The position numbers were made by a program, and so were the translations under genes. From positions 1 to 64,000 of the forward strand of contig NZ_RBAL01000021.1 of assembly GCF_003626535.1 (NCBI RefSeq): a stretch of 64,000 bases of DNA, read 5' to 3'. Source of the DNA: Streptomyces hoynatensis. GTDB taxonomy: Bacteria > Actinomycetota > Actinomycetes > Streptomycetales > Streptomycetaceae. Positions 44,577 to 51,615 of this stretch are shown here, piece by piece. How positions within the stretch are numbered: the stretch's first letter is position 1; each line of letters starts with the position of its first letter. The notes below the pieces were generated by a model. The model was not told the DNA's origin, ran no database searches, and saw only the letters and a program-made list of their open reading frames with translations.

Positions 44577-47054
44577 TCAGACCGGGGCCCCCACCACGGC
44601 GATCGGCTTCTGGGGCGGCGTGCCGGAGCCGTCCCGCCGCGGATCGGGCTCGGGCAGGGGCACCGGGGCGCCCGTGGCGCTCGCGGCCCGGGCGGGAGCC
44701 GCCCCGGCCCAGGCGAAGGTCAGATGGTCCTCGCCCTTCAGGAACCGCTGGCAGCGCACCCCGCCGGTGGCCCGCCCCTTGCGCGGATACTGGTCGAACG
44801 GCGTCAGCTTGGCGGTGCCGAGCGAGTCGTCCAGGGTGCCGCTGCCGCCCGCCACCGTGAGCACCAGGGCCTCGCCCGCCGGATCGACGGCGGTGAAGGA
44901 CAGGACCCGGGCCCCCGCGGCCAGCTTCACGCCCGCCATGCCGCCGGCCTGTCTGCCCTGCGGGCGCACCTGGGAGGCCGGGTAGCGCAGCAGCTGCGCG
45001 TCCGAGGTGATGAAGACGAGATCCTCCTCGCCGGTGCGCAACTCGGCCGCGCCCACGATCCGGTCGCCCTCCCGGAGCGCGATGACCTCCAGCTCCTCCT
45101 TGTTCGAGGGGTACTCGGGGACCACGCGCTTCACCACGCCCTGCTCGGTGCCGATCGCCAGGCCGGGCGAGGACTCGTCGAGCGTCGTCAGGCACAGCAC
45201 GCGCTCCCCCGGCCGCAGCGAGACGAACTCCGAGACCTGCGCCCCGCCGGACAGGCTCGGGGCCGCCCCGCTGTGCGCCAGCTGCGGCAGGTCGACCACG
45301 GAGACCCGCAGCAGCCTGCCCTCCGAGGTGACCACCCCGATCTCGCCGCGGGTGGTCGTGGGCACGGCCGAGACGACGACGTCGTGCTTCGCCCGCTTCG
45401 CGCCGCCCGCCCCCTCGGGCCTGGTGGCGGCGTCCTGGTCGAAGGGCGCCTGCTCCTCGGAGGCCCGCGCCAGCAGGCCGGTGGAGGACAGCAGCACCCG
45501 GCAGGGATCGTCGGCGACCTCGAGCGGCACGGCGTCCACCTGCTCGCCCTCGGACTCGAGCAGCACCGTGCGCCGGGGCGTGCCGTACTTCTTGGCGACG
45601 TCGGCCAGCTCCGCGGAGACCAGCTTGCGCAGCTCGGCGTCGGAGTCGAGGATGCGGGTCAGCTCCTCGATCTCCCGGGTCAGCCGGTCCCGCTCGGCCT
45701 CCAGCTCGATCCGGTCGTACCTGGTCAGCCGCCGCAGCGGGGTGTCCAGGATGTACTGGGTCTGCACCTCGGTCAGGCCGAACCTGTCCATCAGCGCTTC
45801 CTTGGCCTGCGTGGCGTTCTCGCTGCCGCGGATGAGGCGGATCACCTCGTCGATGTCGAGCAGGGCCACCAGCAGGCCCTCGACCAGGTGCAGCCGGTCG
45901 CGCCGCTTGCCGCGGCGGAACTCGCTGCGCCGGCGCACCACCTGGAAGCGGTGGTCGACGTAGACCTCGAGCAGCTCGCGCAGGCCCATCGTCAGCGGCT
46001 GCCCGTCGACGAGGGCCACGTTGTTGATGCCGAAGGTCTCCTCCATCGGCGTCAGCTTGTACAGCTGGGCCAGGACCGCCTCGGGGTTGAAGCCGTTCTT
46101 CACCTCGATCACCAGGCGCAGCCCGTGCTGGCGGTCGGTCAGGTCCTTCACGTCGGCGATGCCCTGCAGCCGCTTGGCGTTGACCAGATCCTTGATCTTC
46201 GCCACGACCTTCTCGGGCCCGACCGTGAAGGGCAACTCGGTCACCACGAGCCCCATGCGGCGGGCGGTCACCTTCTCCACCGCGACCGTCGCCCGCATCC
46301 GGAAGGTGCCGCGGCCGGTCGCGTAGGCGTCCCTGACGCCGTCGAGCCCGACGATCCGGCCGCCGGTCGGCAGGTCGGGACCCGGCACGTGGCGCATCAG
46401 CGCGGCCAGGTCCGCGTTCGGGTACCTGATCAGGTGGCGGGCCGCGGCGATGACCTCGACCAGATTGTGCGGGGGCATGTTGGTGGCCATGCCGACGGCG
46501 ATGCCGCTCGACCCGTTCACCAGGAGGTTCGGATACGCGGCGGGCAGGGCCACCGGCTCCCGCTCGCTGCCGTCGTAGTTCGGCGCGAAGTCGACGGTGT
46601 CCTCGTCGATGGACCCCACCATCAGCCCGGCCGCGGAGGCGGACCTGCACTCCGTGTACCGCATCGCGGCGGGCGGGTCGTCGTTGCCGAGGGAGCCGAA
46701 GTTTCCGTGGCCGTCGACCAGGGGCACGCGCATCGTGAACGGCTGCGCCAGCCGCACCAGCGCGTCGTAGATCGCGCCGTCCCCGTGCGGGTGCAGCTTG
46801 CCCATCACCTCGCCGACCACGCGGGCGCACTTGACGTACCCGCGCTCGGGCCGCAGGCCCATGTCGTGCATCTGGTAGAGAATCCGGCGCTGCACCGGCT
46901 TCAACCCGTCCCGGGCGTCGGGCAGGGCCCGGGAGTAGATCACCGAGTAGGCGTACTCCAGGTAAGAGCTCCGCATCTCGTCGACGACGTCGATGTCGAC
47001 GATGCGCTCCTCGAAGTCCTCAGGAGGCGGGGTCTTGGAACTGCGGCGGGCCAT
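44577..47054 (-). CDS. parC: DNA topoisomerase IV subunit A ParC
   Basis: 825 residues. The catalytic tyrosine is Tyr133 in MRYTE. The quinolone-determining segment HPHGDGAIYD (88-97) has Gly93 where E. coli GyrA has Ser83, while Asp97 keeps the second key position. The tower and coiled-coil region runs to about 480. A C-terminal beta-pinwheel with repeated blades (GEIGVVTSEGRLLRV, EEDLVFITSDAQLLRY) follows to about 800, then a Pro/Arg-rich tail. Start ATG 47054 is preceded by AGGAGCC. It pairs with ParE at 32068-34185. It is convergent with cobW and divergent from the M16 peptidase operon. Confidence 0.94.
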   Translation of the reverse strand: MARRSSKTPPPEDFEERIVDIDVVDEMRSSYLEYAYSVIYSRALPDARDGLKPVQRRILYQMHDMGLRPERGYVKCARVVGEVMGKLHPHGDGAIYDALVRLAQPFTMRVPLVDGHGNFGSLGNDDPPAAMRYTECRSASAAGLMVGSIDEDTVDFAPNYDGSEREPVALPAAYPNLLVNGSSGIAVGMATNMPPHNLVEVIAAARHLIRYPNADLAALMRHVPGPDLPTGGRIVGLDGVRDAYATGRGTFRMRATVAVEKVTARRMGLVVTELPFTVGPEKVVAKIKDLVNAKRLQGIADVKDLTDRQHGLRLVIEVKNGFNPEAVLAQLYKLTPMEETFGINNVALVDGQPLTMGLRELLEVYVDHRFQVVRRRSEFRRGKRRDRLHLVEGLLVALLDIDEVIRLIRGSENATQAKEALMDRFGLTEVQTQYILDTPLRRLTRYDRIELEAERDRLTREIEELTRILDSDAELRKLVSAELADVAKKYGTPRRTVLLESEGEQVDAVPLEVADDPCRVLLSSTGLLARASEEQAPFDQDAATRPEGAGGAKRAKHDVVVSAVPTTTRGEIGVVTSEGRLLRVSVVDLPQLAHSGAAPSLSGGAQVSEFVSLRPGERVLCLTTLDESSPGLAIGTEQGVVKRVVPEYPSNKEELEVIALREGDRIVGAAELRTGEEDLVFITSDAQLLRYPASQVRPQGRQAGGMAGVKLAAGARVLSFTAVDPAGEALVLTVAGGSGTLDDSLGTAKLTPFDQYPRKGRATGGVRCQRFLKGEDHLTFAWAGAAPARAASATGAPVPLPEPDPRRDGSGTPPQKPIAVVGAPV

Positions 47055-47157
47055 CGCGGCAGGGGCTCCTTCGTACGTCCGGACGGGTTGGCTCGGCGAC
47101 CATTGTGGACCGCCCCGCTGACAACCGAGGACTTCGCACACCTCGGCTCACCTTGCA

Positions 47158-47163
47158 TAAGGT
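47158..47163 (+). promoter_or_regulatory. -10 hexamer TAAGGT before the M16 peptidase operon
   Basis: TAAGGT lies 36 bases before the start at 47200, just past a CCGAGG/CCTCGG inverted repeat (47126-47146). A -35 element is not obvious. Confidence 0.35.
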
Positions 47164-47199
47164 GACAGAACATCTCCACCGTCCGAGCGAAGGGACCTC

Positions 47200-48630
47200 A
47201 TGCCCATGGGCCACACGGCCACCCCGCAGGATACCGCCGGCGGGCTCACCGCGACCGAGCACAGGCTGGCCAACGGGCTGCGCGTGGTGCTCTCCGAGGA
47301 CCGTCTCACCCCGGTCGCCGCGGTCTGTCTCTGGTACGACGTAGGCTCCCGTCACGAGGTCAGGGGCCGCACCGGCCTGGCGCACCTCTTCGAGCACCTG
47401 ATGTTCCAGGGCTCCCAACAAGTCAAGGGCAACGGCCACTTCGAGCTCGTCCAGGCCGCGGGCGGCTCGCTCAACGGCACCACCAGCTTCGAGCGGACCA
47501 ACTACTTCGAGACGATGCCGGCCCACCAGCTCGAGCTGGCCCTGTGGCTCGAGGCCGACCGGATGGGCACCCTGCTCACCGCGCTGGACGAGGAGTCCAT
47601 GGAGAACCAGCGCGACGTCGTGAAGAACGAGCGGCGCCAGCGCTACGACAACGTGCCCTACGGGACCGCCTTCGAGAAGCTGACCTCCATGGTCTTCCCC
47701 GACGGCCACCCCTACCACCACACGCCGATCGGCTCGATGGCCGACCTGGACGCCGCCTCGCTCGACGACGCCCGGGAGTTCTTCCGCACCTACTACGCGC
47801 CCAACAACGCGGTGCTCTCGGTCGTCGGGGACATCGACCAGGAGCGGACCCTGGAGTGGGTCGAGAAGTACTTCGGCTCCATCCCCTCACACGAGGCCAA
47901 GCGCCCGCCGCGGGACGGCACGCTGCCCGAGATCATCGGCGAGGAACTGCGCGAGCTGGTCCGCGAGGAGGTGCCCTCGCGCGCCCTGATGGCCGCCTAC
48001 CGGCTGCCGCAGGACGGCACCAGGGAGGCCGACGCGGCCGACCTCGCGCTGACCGCCCTGGGCGGCGGCGAGTCCTCGCGGCTGCACAACCGGCTGGTGC
48101 GCCGCGACCGGACGGCCGTCACCGCCGGGTTCGGGCTGCTGCGGCTGGCCGGTGCCCCCTCGATGGGCTGGCTCGACGTCAAGACCTCGGGCGACGCCGA
48201 GATCGCCGACATCGAGCGGGCCGTGGACGAGGAGCTGGCCCGCTTCGCCGAGGAGGGCCCGACGCCGGAGGAGATGGAGCGGGCACAGGCCCAGCTGGAG
48301 CGCGAGTGGCTGGACCGGCTGGCGACCGTCGGCGGGCGCGCCGACGAACTGTGCAAGTACGCCGTGCTGTTCGGCGATCCGCAGCTCGCGCTGACCGCCG
48401 TGGACCGGATTCTCGAGGTCACCCCCGAGGAGGTGCAGGCCGTGGCCGCGGCCAGGCTGCGCCAGGACAACCGGGCCGTGCTGGTCTACGAGCCGCTGGA
48501 GGCCAAGGAGGCCGACGACCTGCAGGACAGCCTTCCCGAGGCGCCCCCCGGGGTGGCGGGCGAGGACACCGAGGCGCCGGGCGCGGCGGCGCCGGTCGCC
48601 GGAGACGAGGCCGAGGGAGCGGACAAGTGA
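47200..48630 (+). CDS. M16 zinc metallopeptidase, catalytic subunit
   Basis: 476 residues. The inverted zinc motif HLFEH (His62, Glu65, His66) and the downstream glutamate in RDVVKNERRQRYDN identify an active M16 (insulinase/processing peptidase-type) subunit. Two pseudo-repeated halves follow, and the last 50 residues are a disordered acidic and Ala/Pro-rich tail. No signal peptide is seen, so it is cytoplasmic unless exported otherwise. The second M16 gene starts inside its stop codon (GTGA overlap at 48627-48630), so the two are made together and probably form a heterodimer. Start ATG 47200 follows CGAAGGGACCTC. Confidence 0.92.
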   Translation: MPMGHTATPQDTAGGLTATEHRLANGLRVVLSEDRLTPVAAVCLWYDVGSRHEVRGRTGLAHLFEHLMFQGSQQVKGNGHFELVQAAGGSLNGTTSFERTNYFETMPAHQLELALWLEADRMGTLLTALDEESMENQRDVVKNERRQRYDNVPYGTAFEKLTSMVFPDGHPYHHTPIGSMADLDAASLDDAREFFRTYYAPNNAVLSVVGDIDQERTLEWVEKYFGSIPSHEAKRPPRDGTLPEIIGEELRELVREEVPSRALMAAYRLPQDGTREADAADLALTALGGGESSRLHNRLVRRDRTAVTAGFGLLRLAGAPSMGWLDVKTSGDAEIADIERAVDEELARFAEEGPTPEEMERAQAQLEREWLDRLATVGGRADELCKYAVLFGDPQLALTAVDRILEVTPEEVQAVAAARLRQDNRAVLVYEPLEAKEADDLQDSLPEAPPGVAGEDTEAPGAAAPVAGDEAEGADK

Positions 48631-50015
48631 CCGAGACCACCCCGATGCAGCTCCACCCGAGGCCGACGGCCGGCGAGCCGCGGCTGTGGGCGTTTCCCGC
48701 CCCGGAGCGCGGTGGGCTGCCCAACGGCATGACCGTGCTGCGCTGCCACCGCCCCGGCCAGAAGATCGTCGCGGTGGAGGTCAACCTCCTGGCGCCGCTT
48801 GCCGCGGAGCCCACCGGGCAGGAGGGCGTGGCGACCATCATGTCCCGGGCCTTCTCCGAGGGCACCGACCGGCACACGGCCGAGGAGTTCGCCGCCGAAC
48901 TCGAACGCTGCGGGGCCACCTTCGACACCCACGCCGACCACCCGGGCGTGCGGCTCTCGCTCGAAGTGCCCGCCTCGCGGCTGACGAAGGCGCTCGGCCT
49001 CCTGGCCGAGGCGCTGCGCGCCCCCGCCTTCCCCGAGCACGAGATCGAGCGCCTGGTGCGCAACCGGCTCGACGAGATCCCGCACGAGCTGGCCAACCCC
49101 GGGCGCCGCGCGGCGATGGCCCTGTACGCCGCGCTGTTCCCCGCCGAGTCCAGGATCTCCAGGCCGCGGCAGGGCACCGCCGAGAGCGTGGCGCGCATCG
49201 ACGCCAAGGCGGTGCGCACCTTCTACGACGCCCACGTGCGGCCCGCCTCCGCCACGGTCGTCGTCGTCGGCGACCTCACCGGCATCGACCTGGACGCCGC
49301 CCTCGCCCAGACCCTGGGCGCCTGGACGGGCAACGCGCCCTCGCCCGCGGCCTGGGAGCCGATCACCGCCGACGACACCGGCCGGGTGGTGATCGTGGAC
49401 CGCCCCGGCGCGGTGCAGACCCAGCTGCTGATCGGGCGCACCGGGCCAGACCGGCACGACCCGGTCTGGCCCGCCCAGCGCCTCGGCGTCTACTGCCTGG
49501 GCGGCACGATCACCTCGCGCCTCGACCGCGTGCTGCGCGAGGAGAAGGGCTACACCTACGGCATCAGGGCCTTCGGGCAGGTGCTGCGTTCGCGGGCGGA
49601 CGGCAGCGGCCTCGCGCTGCTCGGCATTCGCGGCTCGGTGGCCACGGACGTCACGGGGCCCGCGCTGGCGGACCTGTGGCAGGTGCTGCGCACCCTGGCC
49701 GCCGAGGGGCTGACCGACGAGGAGCGCGACGCGGCCGTGCAGTACCTCGTGGGCGTGGCGCCGCTCAGCTTCGAGACCTCGGCGGCCGTGGCCGGCACCC
49801 TCGCCGACCAGGTGGAGGAGGAGCTGCCCGACGACTACCAGGCCGGCCTGTACGCGAGGCTCGCGGAGACCGGCACGGTCGAGGCCACGGCGGCGGCCGT
49901 CCGCGCCTTCCCGCCGGACCGGCTGGTGACCGTGCTCGTCGGCGATGCCGGTCAGATCGCCGAGCCGGTCAGGCAGCTGGGCATCGGCGAGGTCACCGTG
50001 ATCAGCGGCAGCTGA
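48627..50015 (+). CDS. M16 peptidase-like partner lacking the zinc motif
   Basis: 462 residues. The fold and length match M16, but the HxxEH position reads as TIMSRAFSEG, with no metal-binding histidines. It should therefore be the non-catalytic half of a two-chain peptidase. The C-terminal half keeps an Arg...Tyr pair (RLDRVLREEKGYTYG) that in such partners binds substrate. Start GTG 48627 overlaps the upstream stop by four bases, implying translational coupling. A terminator with a TTCG loop follows at 50032. Confidence 0.9.
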   Translation: MTETTPMQLHPRPTAGEPRLWAFPAPERGGLPNGMTVLRCHRPGQKIVAVEVNLLAPLAAEPTGQEGVATIMSRAFSEGTDRHTAEEFAAELERCGATFDTHADHPGVRLSLEVPASRLTKALGLLAEALRAPAFPEHEIERLVRNRLDEIPHELANPGRRAAMALYAALFPAESRISRPRQGTAESVARIDAKAVRTFYDAHVRPASATVVVVGDLTGIDLDAALAQTLGAWTGNAPSPAAWEPITADDTGRVVIVDRPGAVQTQLLIGRTGPDRHDPVWPAQRLGVYCLGGTITSRLDRVLREEKGYTYGIRAFGQVLRSRADGSGLALLGIRGSVATDVTGPALADLWQVLRTLAAEGLTDEERDAAVQYLVGVAPLSFETSAAVAGTLADQVEEELPDDYQAGLYARLAETGTVEATAAAVRAFPPDRLVTVLVGDAGQIAEPVRQLGIGEVTVISGS

Positions 50016-50031
50016 TCGCGGCGACCGCCCT

Positions 50032-50059
50032 GGGAAGCCCCGGTTCGCCGGGGCTTCCC
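50032..50059 (+). terminator. Terminator after the M16 operon
   Basis: A 12-base-pair GC stem (50032-50043 with 50048-50059) with a TTCG loop. Confidence 0.85.
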
Positions 50060-50250
50060 GCCGTTCGGCCCCGGCCGTTCGCAGTCGTCAATCCGGGCGC
50101 GGGCCAACGCGGATCGTTTCGTAAGCAAGGCCGAGATGCGCTCCCTTTTTCGGGGCGCTATCGGCATTCCCGCGTTTTTGCCATACAGTTCGGTGAGTGA
50201 TCCGGCAGTAATGCGACAGGGCTCCGCCGGTATGGCTGTGGGGGTTGATT

Positions 50251-50928
50251 ATGCGTATCTCCGCGCAGACGGTATGCACGGCGATCCGTGACGACATTGT
50301 CGGCGGCGTCCTGCCACCCGGGGTGAGGCTGGCGGAGGAGCAGCTGGCCAGGCGCTACGGGGTCTCCCGGGTGCCGGTGCGCGAGGCGCTGCGGACGCTG
50401 GAGTCCGAGGGGTTCGTGGTCTCCAGGCGGCACGCCGGCGCCTGCGTGGCGCAGCCGGGCGACCGGGAGGCGGCGGACCTGCTGGACATCAGCGCGCTGC
50501 TCGAACCGCTCGGCGCGGCCAGGGCCGCGCAGCGGCGCACGGAGGCGCATCTGAAGGTTCTGCGCGGGCTCGTGCGCCTCGGGCGCCAGCGTGCAGGTCA
50601 GGGGCAGGAGGCGGACCTGAGGTCGCTGGGGGACTGGTACCACGAGACCCTCGCCCAGGCCACCGGCAGCCCCGGCCTGGCCTCCCTGCTGGTGCAGCTG
50701 CGCCGCAAGATCACCTGGCTGTACGGCGCCGAGCCGGCCACGCGCGCGGTGGTGATCTGGCAGGAGCGCGGCGCCCTGGTGGACGCCGTCGCCCGGGGCG
50801 ACGCGGAGCGGGCGCGGGCGCTGTCCGCGGCGCAGTTCGAGCACGCCGCCCCGGCCCGCAGGCAGTTCGGGGGCGCCGCTGTGAGAACCCGGAAACCTGC
50901 CGTAAACACGGCGCGCGGCCAGAATTAA
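50251..50928 (+). CDS. GntR-family regulator (FCD type)
   Basis: 225 residues. An N-terminal GntR winged helix (about 1-70: EEQLARRYGVSRVPVREAL, RTLESEGFVV) leads to a helical FCD ligand-binding domain (about 80-205). FCD members usually sense small carboxylic acids, but the ligand cannot be told here. It lies between the M16 operon and the HPr gene and has no obvious partner operon. The ATG 50251 start follows GGGGGTTGATT; the TTG six bases earlier is less likely. Its target is unknown. Confidence 0.82.
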   Translation: MRISAQTVCTAIRDDIVGGVLPPGVRLAEEQLARRYGVSRVPVREALRTLESEGFVVSRRHAGACVAQPGDREAADLLDISALLEPLGAARAAQRRTEAHLKVLRGLVRLGRQRAGQGQEADLRSLGDWYHETLAQATGSPGLASLLVQLRRKITWLYGAEPATRAVVIWQERGALVDAVARGDAERARALSAAQFEHAAPARRQFGGAAVRTRKPAVNTARGQN

Positions 50929-51128
50929 CAGCGCTCGTATACACCTGGATGTCAGGGAAGAATTACGGCGAAGGTTCCCGTCGAAAGTGCGTGGATACTT
51001 CGGTCCGGATTGCCGCCCCTGTATTTCCCTGCCCGGAATTGATCCCCGCCTCCTGGCGGACCTTCCGCGCGCCGTGGCGGACCGTTTTTCCCCCGGGTTC
51101 CCGCGCGCCGCCCCGAGTTCCGCGGCCA

Positions 51129-51206
51129 TCCCCCGCTTTTCCCCCGCGATCCCCCGTGCGGCTCTCCGTTCCTCCCCCGTTCCCCCTCGTTCCCCCCGTT
51201 CTCCCT
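51129..51206 (-). repeat. G-run repeats downstream of ptsH (quadruplex-prone)
   Basis: On the minus strand, the sense strand of ptsH, this stretch carries at least five runs of five or six G separated by loops of about 4-17 bases, with short AACG repeats between some of them. It begins about 20 bases after the ptsH stop codon. The pattern could form G-quadruplex or paused RNA. No simple hairpin terminator was found here. The rest of 50929-51224 holds no gene. Confidence 0.5.
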
Positions 51207-51224
51207 CGTGGTCTCACGGGTTCT

Positions 51225-51512
51225 TCACGCGGACTCGGGGGGCTCCTCGAGGCCCTCCGCGATCAGCCGGGCCAGCCGGTCCAGGGCGTTCGCGGCCGCT
51301 TCGCCCTCCCCGGTGGAGGCCAGCACGACCTCGTCGCCCGGCTCGGCGCCCAGGCTCAGCACCGCGAGCAGCGAGGCGGCGTTCACGGGCCTGCCCTCGC
51401 CCCGCGCGATGGTGACCGGCACTCCGGTGGCGGTCGCCGCACGGACGAGGATCGACGCGGGACGGGCGTGCAGCCCGTCGGCCCAGCCGATGGTGACGCG
51501 GCGCTCGACCAT
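51225..51512 (-). CDS. ptsH: Phosphocarrier protein HPr
   Basis: 95 residues. HPr passes phosphate from enzyme I to sugar-specific PTS permeases. The active-site His15 is in DGLHARPAS. The position of the regulatory serine is Ser47 in NAASLLAVLSLG, so kinase control may exist if HPr kinase is present elsewhere. The chain is slightly longer than the usual 85-90 residues because of an acidic C-terminal tail. Start ATG 51512 follows GAAGGGCAACACACC; a longer frame from 51617 is not needed. It is divergent from the protein acetyltransferase gene. Confidence 0.94.
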   Translation of the reverse strand: MVERRVTIGWADGLHARPASILVRAATATGVPVTIARGEGRPVNAASLLAVLSLGAEPGDEVVLASTGEGEAAANALDRLARLIAEGLEEPPESA

Positions 51513-51603
51513 GGTGTGTTGCCCTTCGCGTGGGAGAGTGGCCCGGGTTGACGCCGGGGGGGAGCGCACCTGCTCGAACCTCCCGCCCGGACACAGCCAA
51601 CCG

Positions 51604-51609
51604 TACGCT
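51604..51609 (+). promoter_or_regulatory. -10 hexamer TACGCT for leaderless acetyltransferase gene
   Basis: TACGCT ends six bases before ATG 51616, with no ribosome site between. Confidence 0.5.
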
Positions 51610-51615
51610 GATGCC

